62,040 nucleotides of DNA from Phycisphaerales bacterium (GCA_020853975.1 JADYXW010000019.1:1-62040); one strand, 5' to 3'; numbered from the stretch's first letter, positions 24,389 to 33,531 are shown. The notes: a model not told the origin generated them from the letters alone. Numbers and translations are program-made.

Positions 24389-25351
24389 TCAGCGTGAGCC
24401 TGGGGGCTGGTCCCACATGATCGGCGGAACGGTCCGGTCAGTTTGCTCGGGGACCGCCGGCGCGTCGGGCTCGATGCTGACCCACCCCGCCCTGACCGCT
24501 ACGACCAGCACCACGAACAGCCCGATGCGATACCAGCCAAAGGCGCCAAGCCCGTGCCGCGTGAGGAACCCGACGAGCCACTTCACCGCGACCGCCGCCG
24601 AGACCGCCGCCACCACGATCCCGATGAGGCAGGGGAACGCGCCGAGCTGCTCGAAGAGATTTTCCGTCCCGCTCGCGCGGGCGTGCGCGAGGTTCTTGAG
24701 GAGCTTGTACCCGGTCGCCGCCGTGAGCGTCGGCAGCCCGAGAAGAAAGCTGAACTCCGCCGCCTGCCTTGGCCTCAGCCCCACCAGCATCCCGCCCGTG
24801 ATGGTCATCATGCTCCGGCTCGTGCCGGGCCACATCGCGACGCACTGCAGAAGGCCGATCGAGAACGCCTCCAGAGGCGTCACGTCGTAGATCGACTTCT
24901 CACGGATCGCCACGCGCGGCGTGCTCAGCCTGCCGCTGCCCCAGAGCTGCATGACAAGCATGTACACCCCGCCCAACAGCACCGCCGCCAGCACCGGGCC
25001 TGGATGGAACAGCCTCGCCTCGATCCAATCGTCCAGCAGCTTTCCGAGCACCGCCGCGGGAACGAACGCGGCGCAGAGGTTGATGAACAGGCCCATCCCC
25101 TGTGGGTCCTTGCCCAACAGCCCCATGAGCATCCGCTTCACGCTGGGCCAGTAGAGCCCCAGGACCGCGAGAATCGCGCCTCCCTGCACGATGATGTTGA
25201 AGGCGTCGATCGCACGCTTGGACTCGGGCGTCTCGCCGAGACCCATGAGCCCCGACGCCAGGATCAGGTGCCCCGTCGAGCTGACGGGCAGGTACTCGGT
25301 GATCCCCTCCACCAGCCCCAGGACCACCGCCTGCCACGCTTCCAGGTGCAC
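24389..25351 (-). CDS. uppP: Undecaprenyl-diphosphate phosphatase
   Basis: 320 residues, a multi-span membrane enzyme that recycles the lipid carrier for cell-wall and polysaccharide synthesis. It shows both family motifs, LVEGITEYLPVSSTGHLIL near the start and PGTSRSMMTITGGMLVGL in the middle. It is somewhat longer than the usual 270 residues. The GTG at 25351 has AAGGAGG six bases upstream and is the supported start. It is divergent from the TrmH-like gene. Confidence 0.95.
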   Translation of the reverse strand: MHLEAWQAVVLGLVEGITEYLPVSSTGHLILASGLMGLGETPESKRAIDAFNIIVQGGAILAVLGLYWPSVKRMLMGLLGKDPQGMGLFINLCAAFVPAAVLGKLLDDWIEARLFHPGPVLAAVLLGGVYMLVMQLWGSGRLSTPRVAIREKSIYDVTPLEAFSIGLLQCVAMWPGTSRSMMTITGGMLVGLRPRQAAEFSFLLGLPTLTAATGYKLLKNLAHARASGTENLFEQLGAFPCLIGIVVAAVSAAVAVKWLVGFLTRHGLGAFGWYRIGLFVVLVVAVRAGWVSIEPDAPAVPEQTDRTVPPIMWDQPPGSR

Positions 25352-25412
25352 CGCGAACCTCCTTGTTCCGACCGTATTCCTTCCATGTCGAGTGGCACGA
25401 TAGCATCGACCG

Positions 25413-26243
25413 ATGCCCGCACGCGAGGTGATCACGATCGACGACCCCGCCGACCCGCGCCTCGCGGACTACGCAAACCTCACCGACGCGGTGCTCCGCG
25501 ACCGCGAGCGGCTGGGCCTGCAGCCGGCGTTCATCGCCGAGGGAGAGCCCGTCGTCCGCCACCTCATCGGCTCGCGGTTCCCGGTCCGCTCCGTGCTCGT
25601 CTCCCCGGACAGGCTCGACCACCTCGCCGACCTCGCCGGTTCGTTTCCCCTCTCCTGCCCCCTCTTCGTCGCCACACCCGAGGTCATCAGGGGCATCGTC
25701 GGGTTCCCGTTCCACCGGGGCGTGCTCGCCTGCGGCGGGCGCCTCCCGAATCCGGAGCCGCTCGCCCTCGCCGCGACCTGCCGGGCCCTGGTCGTCTGCG
25801 AGGACCTCTGCAATCCGGACAACGTGGGGGCGGTCTTCCGCAACCTGTCCGCCCTCGGGGGCCAGGGGTGCGGCGTCCTGCTGAGCCCCCGCTGCTGCGA
25901 CCCGCTCTACCGCAAGGCCATCCGCGTCTCCATGGGCCACGCGCTCCGCATCCCCTTCGCCACACTCCGGCCCTGGCCGGGTGGGATCGCGGCGCTGAAG
26001 GGCCTGGGGTTCCAGACCATCGCCCTGGGCCTCACGCCCTCGGCAGTTCCGCTGCAGAGCCTGGACCCGGCCCATTTCGCCCGGCCGGCGCTGCTCGTGG
26101 GGTCCGAGGGGCCCGGGCTGACCGACGCCGCCCTCGGGGCCTCGGACCTGTGTGCCCGGATCCCCATGGCCCCTGGGGCCGATTCCCTCAACGTCGCGGT
26201 GGCCCTGGGAGTGGCGCTGGCCCACCTGGTCACACCCCGGTAA
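25413..26243 (+). CDS. TrmH/SpoU-family RNA 2'-O-methyltransferase
   Basis: 276 residues. The N-terminal substrate-binding part (about 1-110) precedes a SPOUT domain with the three family motifs: NPDNVGAVFRNLSALG, LLVGSEGPGL and IPMAPGADSLNVAVALGVAL, which form the knotted S-adenosylmethionine site. The RNA target (rRNA or tRNA) is not set by the sequence. The short gap (61 bases) to uppP suggests a shared divergent promoter region. Confidence 0.92.
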   Translation: MPAREVITIDDPADPRLADYANLTDAVLRDRERLGLQPAFIAEGEPVVRHLIGSRFPVRSVLVSPDRLDHLADLAGSFPLSCPLFVATPEVIRGIVGFPFHRGVLACGGRLPNPEPLALAATCRALVVCEDLCNPDNVGAVFRNLSALGGQGCGVLLSPRCCDPLYRKAIRVSMGHALRIPFATLRPWPGGIAALKGLGFQTIALGLTPSAVPLQSLDPAHFARPALLVGSEGPGLTDAALGASDLCARIPMAPGADSLNVAVALGVALAHLVTPR

Positions 26244-26329
26244 CGGGACCGCGCGAACCGAACACGCCCCGGGGCGTCTCACTATGATGGCGGGCCTGTT
26301 CTCCCGCCCGACGTCCCCTGGAGTGTGTC

Positions 26330-27634
26330 ATGCGAAACCGTCTGCTCGCAGCCGCTGTGTGCGCGTCCCTTGCCGGCCTCGCGATGGGTGTGGAGCCCGG
26401 TGACGGCGTGGTCCGGGAGGGTGAGGGTGCCCGGCGCGCCGACCTCAACGCCCGCGAGCTCAAGCCATTTGACGCCGGGGCATGGGCCTCCCTCTCCGAC
26501 TGGAAGAACGGCGCGGCTCTTTCCGCCTCCGCCGCCGCCGGCAAGCCCGTGCTGGTCCTCACCTGGACCGACTACATCCCCGTTTCGAAGCGGGCCTTTG
26601 CACTTGCACAGAAGCTCGCGGAGGCCAAGAGCGCCCAGGGGCTCATCGTCGTCTGCGCCCACGGCAAGGACGAGTGGGCGGCGGCCAGCAAGCCCGCGCC
26701 CGCTTCGGGAAACCTCCTGCTCGCGCACGACGCCACGGGCGCGTTCCGCGGCGCGATGAAGTCCGACAACGACCCCGATTTTTACGTGATTGATCGCGCG
26801 GGCCAGCTCCGCTACGCCGACATCGCGACAGAGTCCGTCGAGGCGGCGGTCGAGCGCGTCTGCGCCGAGTCGCTGGACGACGCCAAGGGGCTCAATGATC
26901 GCATCGCCGCGGACGCCCGCCAGAAGGACATCGACCTGAAGCGGGCCGAGGCCCTCCGCGCGGGCGTGGACCTCACCTCGCTCCCCGAGCAGCCCTTCGA
27001 GCTCCCGGAGGAAAGCCTCTACAAGCTCCAATCCTGGCCCGAGCTCCCCAAGGACCCGCAGAATGGGTTCCAGGCCAGCAGCCCGGGCGAGAAGCAGGAG
27101 CCCCAGAAGGCCAGCATCCCCGACGCCGGCTGGCTTCCCGCCAAGCCGGAACTCAAGGGCCGCGTGGTCCTCATGTACTTCTGGCACCCCGACATCCCCG
27201 CCAGCTACAGGGACATCGCCACCTTTGACCTCATCCAGACCCAGAAGGGACGCGACGTCGTCGTCGTCGGCGTCCTCTCGCCCTTGGGCGATGCGAACCA
27301 GGGCTATGGCCAGCCCACCATCGAGCTCGACCCCGAGAAACTCCAGGTCAAGATCAAGGACTTCCAGCGTGCTCGCCCCCAGCGGCACCCGATCCTCGTC
27401 GATCTCCAGGGCGGGCTCTTCACCACCTCCAAGACCTACTACCAGTCCTTCCAACAGGGCGTGCCGGCCCCGTGGGTCGCCATCGTCAGCAGCGACGGCA
27501 TGATGCGCTGGTGGGGCTGGATGCGCTCGTCCGGCTACGAGGCGGCGCTGGACCGCGTGCTCACGGTCGACCCGGGCGTCAAGGCCCGCCGCGCCGCCGA
27601 GCAGGCCTACATCCGCTCCCACCAGGGCAAGTAG
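26330..27634 (+). CDS. Secreted protein with two thioredoxin-like folds lacking CxxC
   Basis: 434 residues with a signal peptide (about 1-20). Two thioredoxin-like regions are seen, around 65-180 (GKPVLVLTWTDYIPVSKRAF...DFYVIDRAGQLRY) and around 275-400 (GRVVLMYFWHPDIPASYRDI...APWVAIVSSDG). At each place where CxxC should stand there is no Cys (TDYIP and HPDIP), so no dithiol redox activity is expected. A role in binding or folding is possible. The gene begins 86 bases after the TrmH-like gene and ends 10 bases before trmL. Confidence 0.7.
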   Translation: MRNRLLAAAVCASLAGLAMGVEPGDGVVREGEGARRADLNARELKPFDAGAWASLSDWKNGAALSASAAAGKPVLVLTWTDYIPVSKRAFALAQKLAEAKSAQGLIVVCAHGKDEWAAASKPAPASGNLLLAHDATGAFRGAMKSDNDPDFYVIDRAGQLRYADIATESVEAAVERVCAESLDDAKGLNDRIAADARQKDIDLKRAEALRAGVDLTSLPEQPFELPEESLYKLQSWPELPKDPQNGFQASSPGEKQEPQKASIPDAGWLPAKPELKGRVVLMYFWHPDIPASYRDIATFDLIQTQKGRDVVVVGVLSPLGDANQGYGQPTIELDPEKLQVKIKDFQRARPQRHPILVDLQGGLFTTSKTYYQSFQQGVPAPWVAIVSSDGMMRWWGWMRSSGYEAALDRVLTVDPGVKARRAAEQAYIRSHQGK

Positions 27635-27644
27635 CCCTCCGGCG

Positions 27645-28169
27645 ATGTTCGACGTCGTCCTCATCGAGCCCGAGATCCCCGCGAACACGGGGAACATCGG
27701 TCGCACGTGCGTCGCCACGGGCTGCTCGCTGCACCTCGTCCGCCCCCTGGGCTTCGACACCGACGACAAAGCCTGCCGCAGGGCGGGCCTGGACTACTGG
27801 CCCCGCCTCGCGCTCACCGAGCACGACTCGTTCGATGATTTTCTCCGGGCCCGGCCCCGCGAGGCCGGCGTGTGGCTCCTCACCACCCACGCCACCCGCA
27901 CCGTCTTTGACGCCCGGTTTCGCCCGGGCGATGCCCTGGTCTTCGGCAAGGAATCCGCGGGGCTGCCGACGTCGCTCCACGAACGCTTCCCGCAGGGGCG
28001 TCTGTGTCTCCCCATGCTGCCGGGGGAGCGGTCGCTAAACCTCGCCGCGGCGGTGACCGCTGTGGTCTACGAGGGCCTGCGCCAGGCGGTGGCAGGTTCT
28101 GCGCTGGGTATTGATCCCCAAGGTCGCCTGGCCGGCACCCCCCACCGCAAAAACACCGGCGGCGAGTGA
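27645..28169 (+). CDS. trmL: tRNA (cytidine(34)-2'-O)-methyltransferase
   Basis: 174 residues of the SPOUT class, methylating the wobble base of certain tRNA-Leu. It shows IEPEIPANTGNIGRTCVATG, LVRPLGF, FGKESAGLP and the C-terminal RSLNLAAAVTAVVYEGLRQA. The length is close to the family norm (about 160). It is 10 bases after the Cys-less thioredoxin-like gene, so they probably share a transcript, which the hairpin at 28267-28292 would end. Confidence 0.95.
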   Translation: MFDVVLIEPEIPANTGNIGRTCVATGCSLHLVRPLGFDTDDKACRRAGLDYWPRLALTEHDSFDDFLRARPREAGVWLLTTHATRTVFDARFRPGDALVFGKESAGLPTSLHERFPQGRLCLPMLPGERSLNLAAAVTAVVYEGLRQAVAGSALGIDPQGRLAGTPHRKNTGGE

Positions 28170-28266
28170 ACCCAACCAGGGGGAGCCGCGTATCACCTTG
28201 CGAGGGCCGGACGAGACCCGGTCCCTCCCTGAACCTGACTCACGTTCTTCTCTCTCTCCTCCCGTG

Positions 28267-28292
28267 CGCCGTCCGCCCACCATCGGACGGCG
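28267..28292 (+). terminator. Intrinsic terminator after trmL
   Basis: CGCCGTCCG and CGGACGGCG form a nine-pair stem around an eight-base loop; TACTGG and then five T follow. Confidence 0.65.
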
Positions 28293-28333
28293 TACTGGTT
28301 TTTGCACCCCGCCGCCGTGCCCCCAAAATGAAG

Positions 28334-28360
28334 CAGGCCCGGTCGGAGTGACCGGGCCTG
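28334..28360 (-). terminator. Terminator hairpin after the sigma-70 gene
   Basis: A perfect 11-pair stem (CAGGCCCGGTC/GACCGGGCCTG) with a five-base loop, 24 bases after the stop at 28384. Reading leftward it is followed by CTTCATTTT, a weak T-run. Confidence 0.65.
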
Positions 28361-28383
28361 TGGTCGCGGTTGCGGTGACGGCC

Positions 28384-29526
28384 TCAGTTGAGGCTCAGGC
28401 TTTCGAGGAACTTGGCGACGTCGGGGCTCGGCCGGCCGCCCATCGCGGCGGCGTGCTCGCTGGCCTCCATCGCCTCCTGCTGCTCCAGGGCTTCCTTGTT
28501 GCCCAGGAAATGCGCCTCGAGCTGCAGGCGGATCTTCTCCATGGCCTTGTTCTGGATCTGACGCACGCGCTCCTTGGTGACGCCGATGATCTGCCCGACC
28601 TGCTCGAGCGTCATGGGCTTGTCGAGCTCGCCGGACTCCAGGCCGAAGCGGTGCTCGATGACCGTGCGCTCCACGTCGGAGAGGTCCGCGCGGTTTTCGA
28701 AGACGATCCGCTTCACCTCTTCCGCCGCGTCCTTCTCGAACGTCGACCGCTTCACCTCGAGGAAGTTGGACTTCTCGAGCTTGGGGTCAAAGTCCGTCGG
28801 GAAACGCTGGCGGTACTTGCTCAGCTTCATGCCCTGGCGGCTGAAGGCCTTGAGGATCGCCCGGCAGGCGTACGTGCTGAACTTGTACCCGCGGCCCGCG
28901 TCGAACTTGTCCACGGCGCGGAGCAGGGCCATGTTGCCCTCGCTCACCAGGTCGGCGAAGTCCACCTCGCTCATGCGGGTGCGCTTCGCCATCGCCAGCA
29001 CCAGGGCAAGGTTCGTCTCCGCGATCTGCTCGCGGATGCGGTCCGCCAGGCGGTGCCACTTCAGGATCTCCGCGGAATGGTCGGGCGAGGGCACGCGGCT
29101 CTCGGTCTTCCACACGTCCTGCTGGATCTTGTTGATCTGGAACCTGGCGAAGTTGAACTGGTGGAACAGGATCTTCTCCTGCGCACCGGTCAGAATCACC
29201 TGCTGGGCGCTCTTGACCGTCCGGTTGCCGCGGCTGGAAAGGTCGTCCATCACCGGGTGGTACCACGTCGTGTCCGGCTTCGGAACGTCCGGCGCGTCGA
29301 CGTAGATCTTCCGATAGGCCTCCTCTTCCTCGAAGGCCGGGCTCGGGATGAAGTCCTGCTCCTGCGCCATGATCTGCTGGAGGAGCTTCTCGTCCTCCGC
29401 GCTCAGGCGACGGCGCACACCCGCCCGCGCGGACGCCCGCGCCGGCTTCTCCACAGCCTCAGCACCCAGACCCACCCGGCTGCGCCGGCGGACCTGATCG
29501 AGGGGGCTAAGGGTTCGCTTCGTCAT
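28384..29526 (-). CDS. Alternative sigma-70 family RNA polymerase sigma factor
   Basis: 380 residues. Region 2 is ETNLALVLAMAKRTRMSEVD followed by FADLVSEGNMALLRAVDKFD and GRGYKFSTYACRAILKAFSR. Region 4 is LEQVGQIIGVTKERVRQIQN. The part that follows region 2.3 differs from RpoD (no WWIRQAI), so it is a group 2/3-type factor rather than the main one. The 170-residue N-terminal part is charged and unassigned. The ATG at 29526 has GAGG six bases upstream. The long upstream region may hold a promoter with the element at 29791-29814. Confidence 0.88.
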   Translation of the reverse strand: MTKRTLSPLDQVRRRSRVGLGAEAVEKPARASARAGVRRRLSAEDEKLLQQIMAQEQDFIPSPAFEEEEAYRKIYVDAPDVPKPDTTWYHPVMDDLSSRGNRTVKSAQQVILTGAQEKILFHQFNFARFQINKIQQDVWKTESRVPSPDHSAEILKWHRLADRIREQIAETNLALVLAMAKRTRMSEVDFADLVSEGNMALLRAVDKFDAGRGYKFSTYACRAILKAFSRQGMKLSKYRQRFPTDFDPKLEKSNFLEVKRSTFEKDAAEEVKRIVFENRADLSDVERTVIEHRFGLESGELDKPMTLEQVGQIIGVTKERVRQIQNKAMEKIRLQLEAHFLGNKEALEQQEAMEASEHAAAMGGRPSPDVAKFLESLSLN

Positions 29527-30188
29527 AATCTGCCTCATGTTCCTTTTCCTTGCCGGCCTTGGCAACTGCACGAAAGGCCTGTCAGTTCCCTGGCCGCCCT
29601 GTCTCCACCCGGGCGACCCTTCGCTCACTGCTCCTGAAGGGTCCCGATCCTTTCTTGCTTCTCAATACACCGATCTGCCCTTCGGGGGGTCGGCCACAGA
29701 TTCACCCCACCCGACCGATACGGGCCTCCATACTCTTGGGCCTCCCAACCGTCGCAAACCTACCTTTCATATACCAAATATGACCCGTAACCTCTGAACT
29801 TCAAGTAGAACTACCTGCGTCATTCATACCCGATGAGGTTATCGGGCCGTAACTCTGCCCAGCCCTCTTCCGCTCAGATGCCGCGGGGCTCTTGATACGA
29901 TGCAAACTCAGGAAAGTTCCACGATTGCACGTGCTCGGGACACTCAGATTGGCATCCCTACCAGACACCAATCGGCTCCGCCGATCGGGACGCACACGCC
30001 GCTCGCCCGAGACCCATTTTGGCCTCAAACGTTGAACGCGCCTCGGTTATCGGGTACGCTGACCTCCGGTCGGTCACCCCGTTCCCACGAGTAGACCCAC
30101 TGTACCAAAAGGCCGCCCGGGTGCCAAGCCCAGAAGCGCCTTTTCAACACGTGGTTCACATTCAAAGTTCGATTTTTGTGAGGTATCC
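29527..30188. other. Long intergenic region between sigma factor and superoxide dismutase genes
   Basis: 662 bases without a supported coding frame and visibly less GC-rich than the neighbours. It holds the element at 29791-29814. A hairpin ATCGGC-TCC-GCCGAT lies at 29971-29985. A possible promoter for sod has TTGAAC (30032-30037), 17 bases, then TACGCT (30055-30060), which is a weak match. A hairpin whose outer arms are AAAAGGC and GCCTTTT lies at 30107-30144. These could be parts of a leader or a small RNA; no known RNA family is recognised. Confidence 0.5.
29791..29814 (-). promoter_or_regulatory. Element GTAGTTCTACTTG upstream of the sigma-70 gene
   Basis: On the minus strand GTAGTTCTAC is followed by TTGAAG, a possible -35, and 18 bases later by TATTTG (29780-29775), a weak -10. 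The same 13 bases GTAGTTCTACTTG, followed a little later by TCAGAGG, occur at 49877-49897 before another gene. The inverted GTAG-TT-CTAC core suggests a regulator site next to a -35 box. Confidence 0.4.
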
Positions 30189-30824
30189 ATGCCCCTGACT
30201 CTCCCCACGCTGCCGTACACCCAGGACGCTCTTGAGCCCCACATCGATGCGGCCACGATGGGCATTCACCATGGCAAGCACCACGCCGCGTACGTGACCA
30301 ACGCCAACAAGGCGCTCGATGGCACACCTTTCGCCAACTGGACGGCGGAGGAGCTCTGTCTCAAGCTGGGCGAGCTGCCCGAGGACAAGCGGGGCCCCCT
30401 GCGGAACAACGCGGGAGGGCACTGGAACCACTCCCTGTTCTGGACCATCATGGCCCCGGCGGGCAAGGGCGGGGGCGGAGTCCCGACCGGACCGCTCGCG
30501 ACCGCCATCAACGCCGCGTTCGGGTCCTTCGATGCCTTCAAGGAGAAGTTCGCCGCCGCCGCCATGGGCCGCTTTGGGTCCGGGTGGGCGTGGCTCTGCG
30601 TGCAACCGGGCGGCAAGGTGGAGATTTGCTCGACGCCCAACCAGGACAACCCCCTGATGGGCAAGGCGATTGCGGGCTGCGGCGGGACTCCGATCCTGGG
30701 CCTTGACGTCTGGGAGCACGCCTACTACCTGCACTACCAGAACCGCCGCGCCGACTATGTCGGCGCCTGGTGGAATGTGGTGAACTGGGAGAAGGTCGGT
30801 CAGCTCTACGCCGCCGGGCACTGA
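30189..30824 (+). CDS. sod: Superoxide dismutase, Mn/Fe type
   Basis: 211 residues. It converts superoxide to peroxide and oxygen in the cytoplasm (no signal peptide). The metal ligands are visible: His27 in GIHHGKHH, His81 in [10 protein letters not shown], Asp173 and His177 in [15 protein letters not shown]. The metal cannot be fixed from this alone. The length is usual. The ATG is preceded by GTGAGGT. The gene follows the long intergenic region and is monocistronic as far as can be seen. Confidence 0.96.
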   Translation: MPLTLPTLPYTQDALEPHIDAATMGIHHGKHHAAYVTNANKALDGTPFANWTAEELCLKLGELPEDKRGPLRNNAGGHWNHSLFWTIMAPAGKGGGGVPTGPLATAINAAFGSFDAFKEKFAAAAMGRFGSGWAWLCVQPGGKVEICSTPNQDNPLMGKAIAGCGGTPILGLDVWEHAYYLHYQNRRADYVGAWWNVVNWEKVGQLYAAGH

Positions 30825-30926
30825 TCGTCGCTCCGGGGCTCGTTTCCTTCGCCTGTCTTGAGCGGTGGGCTCGCCTCGGCCTCGGGGACGGCAACCGTGG
30901 GGGGGACCTGCCACTATGCTGTCTGC

Positions 30927-32084
30927 GTGAGCACCATCAGCGAACTCAAATGGAAGTGGCGCGAGTCCTATGACCGCTGGCGAGCTCTGCCCCTGGCGCG
31001 CCGTGCCACCATCTCGGGCGGGCTCTTCCTGTTCGCGTCCGTCTGCGTCGCCCTCTCGGCATGGCTCTTCCTGGGAAAGTCCTCCGCCGCCAACGACGGG
31101 CGTGGCGCGGGCGAGGTGGTGCTCTACACCAGCGCGGACGCGCCGATCGCCCGACCCCTCATCGAGGAGTTCGAGCGCAGCACGGGACTGCGCGTCGCGG
31201 TCGTCACGGATACGGAGGCGACCAAGACCACGGGGCTTGTCGAGCGGCTGATGGCCGAGCGCACCGCCCCGAAGGCCGACGTTTGGTGGTCCAACGAGGC
31301 TCTCGGCACCACTGCCCTGGCCGAGGCCGGCGTGCTCGAACCGTTCGCCAGCCGCTCCGAGAGCGAACTGGGGGGCAAGTGGCCCTCGCACCTGCGCGCC
31401 ACCGACCGCACGTGGTACGGCTTCGCTCAGCGCGCCCGCGTCATGGCGTACAACACCAATCGCGTCGCGAAGCAGAACGCGCCCACGAGGCTTCGGGACC
31501 TCACCCGCGCGCAGTGGTCCGGCAAGGTCGGCATGGCACGCCCGCAGTTCGGCACGACGCGCACCCACGTCGCGGCCATCGTCGCCATGCACGGCGTGGA
31601 CGAGGCCCGGACCTTTCTGACCGGGTTGCGTGACAACGGCGTGCGGCTCTACGACGGCAACTCCGCCGTCGTCCGGGCGCTCTCCGACGGCGAGATCGAG
31701 ATCGGCCTCACCGATACCGACGACGTGCTCGCCGCAAAGCGCAACGGCTGGCCAATCGAGATGATCTTCGAAGCGCCGGACAAGGTCGGCGCCTCTCGCC
31801 AGGGCCTGCCGAGCGTGGGCCCTGTGGTGATCCCGAACACCGTCGCGATGGTGCGGGGCTGCCCTCACCCCAACGAGGGCCGCAGGCTCGCGGACTTCCT
31901 GCTCTCCGGGAAGGCCGAGCAGATGCTCGCCGAGGGTGATGGGGGCAACGTGCCCATCCGCGCCGACCTTGCCAAGACGCTGGGCATCACGCCCATCCCG
32001 GAACCGGCCCCGGTCACGCCCGCGGAGATGAGCAAGTGGCTCAAGCAGGCGGATCGCCTGATCGCGGAGGTGTTTCCGGTCTGA
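30927..32084 (+). CDS. Membrane-anchored iron-type ABC solute-binding protein
   Basis: 385 residues from the GTG at 30927. One hydrophobic helix (about 26-48, ISGGLFLFASVCVALSAWLF) anchors the N terminus. The rest is a type II periplasmic binding protein: EVVLYTSADAPIARPLIEEF, LMAERTAPKADVWWSNEAL, YGFAQRARVMAYNTN and the later PIEMIFEAP region resemble Fe(III)-binding FutA/FbpA proteins. No permease or ATPase gene is adjacent, so the partner transporter is elsewhere or it works as a sensor. Its 3' end overlaps the convergent GNAT gene by 44 bases. Confidence 0.8.
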   Translation: MSTISELKWKWRESYDRWRALPLARRATISGGLFLFASVCVALSAWLFLGKSSAANDGRGAGEVVLYTSADAPIARPLIEEFERSTGLRVAVVTDTEATKTTGLVERLMAERTAPKADVWWSNEALGTTALAEAGVLEPFASRSESELGGKWPSHLRATDRTWYGFAQRARVMAYNTNRVAKQNAPTRLRDLTRAQWSGKVGMARPQFGTTRTHVAAIVAMHGVDEARTFLTGLRDNGVRLYDGNSAVVRALSDGEIEIGLTDTDDVLAAKRNGWPIEMIFEAPDKVGASRQGLPSVGPVVIPNTVAMVRGCPHPNEGRRLADFLLSGKAEQMLAEGDGGNVPIRADLAKTLGITPIPEPAPVTPAEMSKWLKQADRLIAEVFPV

Positions 32085-32541
32085 CCTCCCGTTGCGAGAG
32101 GTAGATGCCCGGGCGGGTGATCTCCATGCAGCGGCTGGGATCGGCCATGGGCCGGAACCCGAAACGCTCGTACAGGCCGTGAGCGTCCCGCGTCAAGAGC
32201 ATGAACCGCCTGAGCCCCTGCAGCCTCGGATCGCCGAGCACAAAGGCCACAAGCGCCTTGGACAGGCCCCTCCCGCGGTGCGCCTCCAGCACGTACACAT
32301 CGCACAGGTACGCGAACGTCGCGACATCTGTGATGACGCGCGCAAAGCCCACCTGACCCGCCGCCGGCGCCGGGCCGTAGATGCCGTAGCACAAGGACGC
32401 ACCGATCGCCCGGGCCACCAGGTCCCGGCTGATCCCCTCGGACCAGTAGGATCGGGTGAGAAACGCGTGGACCATGTCGAGATCGATCTTCCCGGGATCG
32501 TCGCCGAGGAAGTACTCGCCGTGTTCTTTGCGTCTGCTCAT
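32041..32541 (-). CDS. GNAT-family N-acetyltransferase
   Basis: 166 residues. The acetyl-CoA loop is in VYVLEAHRGRGLSKALVAFV (R-x-x-G-x-G/A type), followed by LLTRDAHGLYERFGFRPM, the usual GNAT C-terminal strand-helix. The family member resembles small-molecule or protein acetyltransferases of the YesJ/ArgA-like group; the substrate is unknown. The C-terminal tail overlaps the convergent solute-binding protein gene by 44 bases. Confidence 0.88.
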   Translation of the reverse strand: MSRRKEHGEYFLGDDPGKIDLDMVHAFLTRSYWSEGISRDLVARAIGASLCYGIYGPAPAAGQVGFARVITDVATFAYLCDVYVLEAHRGRGLSKALVAFVLGDPRLQGLRRFMLLTRDAHGLYERFGFRPMADPSRCMEITRPGIYLSQREVRPETPPRSGDPPA

Positions 32542-32657
32542 GGCCCGGGACGGTAGGTGGAGATCGACGGACCGATCGGAGCCCGAACGCGACTTGGGGG
32601 CCGAGTTGTGCTATCTTGGGGGGTTCCAGGCAGCACCTGGCCAGTGGAGTCAGCCCG

Positions 32658-33446
32658 ATGGAGAAGATGTTCTATTCGTTGGAAGAAGCCGCCGCCAAGC
32701 TGGGCAAGAGCGCGGACGACGTGAAGCAGCTCGCGGCCCGGGGGCAACTCCAGGAGTTCCGCGACCGCGACAAGCTGATGTTCAAGAAGGAGCAGGTGGA
32801 CCTGCTGGCGGGCGGGGAGGACGACCTCATCCCTCTCGCGGGCGACAGCGGCGAGCTGGCCCTGGGCAGCAGCGGGAGCAGCATGAAGCTCGACGCGCCC
32901 GGCGGAAAAGACTCGTCCTCCATCTCGATCTTCGAGGCCGAGGGCACCGAGGATGCCGACGCCAACGCGGTCACGCGCGTGACCAACTCCCCCACCATCG
33001 CCGACCCGGGCAAGAGCGGCTCTGGCGGGCTGCTCGATCTCACCAAGGAGTCCGACGACACCTCGCTGGGCGCCGGGCTGCTCGAGGACGTGTACGGCGG
33101 AGAGACGGTCGCGCAGCAGACCGCCGCGGAACCCGCCATCGGCGGCGAGGGCGGGGCGCTCTTCGAAACCCCCGCGTCCGCGATGGAGACCGACAACGTC
33201 GCCGCCGCCCCGATGATGGTGGCGGCCGAGGTCTACGACGGGAAGGGCTCGTTCCTCGTTGGCGCCTGCTGCCTGGGCATGGCCCTCGCGGTGCTGGTCA
33301 CCTCGTTCTTCCTCATCGGCGGTATGACCTCCACTGCCGGGGGAGGGATGCTCGCCAACATCGCCGACATGTTCTGGATCGGCGGCGCCGTGGTCGTCGT
33401 CTTCATCCTCATCGGCGTCATCGGCTTCTTCGTGAAGAAGGACTGA
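32658..33446 (+). CDS. Helix-turn-helix protein with two C-terminal membrane spans
   Basis: 262 residues. The N-terminal 55 residues (MFYSLEEAAAKLGKSADDVK then QLAARGQLQEFRDRDKLMFK) match the excisionase/MerR-like winged helix that reads DNA. A long acidic, Ser/Gly-rich linker (about 60-190) leads to two hydrophobic helices (about 197-222 and 235-258). A DNA-binding-type head on a membrane anchor is unusual; the fold may bind protein rather than DNA here. The ATG at 32658 is chosen. It is monocistronic with a strong terminator after it. Confidence 0.72.
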   Translation: MEKMFYSLEEAAAKLGKSADDVKQLAARGQLQEFRDRDKLMFKKEQVDLLAGGEDDLIPLAGDSGELALGSSGSSMKLDAPGGKDSSSISIFEAEGTEDADANAVTRVTNSPTIADPGKSGSGGLLDLTKESDDTSLGAGLLEDVYGGETVAQQTAAEPAIGGEGGALFETPASAMETDNVAAAPMMVAAEVYDGKGSFLVGACCLGMALAVLVTSFFLIGGMTSTAGGGMLANIADMFWIGGAVVVVFILIGVIGFFVKKD

Positions 33447-33472
33447 GAACCGCCCAACTCCACAGAACGAAC

Positions 33473-33499
33473 AACGCCCCCGTCGGACGGGGGCGTTTT
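33473..33499 (+). terminator. Intrinsic terminator after the helix-turn-helix membrane protein
   Basis: AACGCCCCCGTC and GACGGGGGCGTT are perfectly complementary and are followed by further T. It also lies beyond the end of the convergent prepilin gene. Confidence 0.85.
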
Positions 33500-33531
33500 C
33501 ATTTGCGTCCCGCGAGGGGTGCCGGGCCTTG

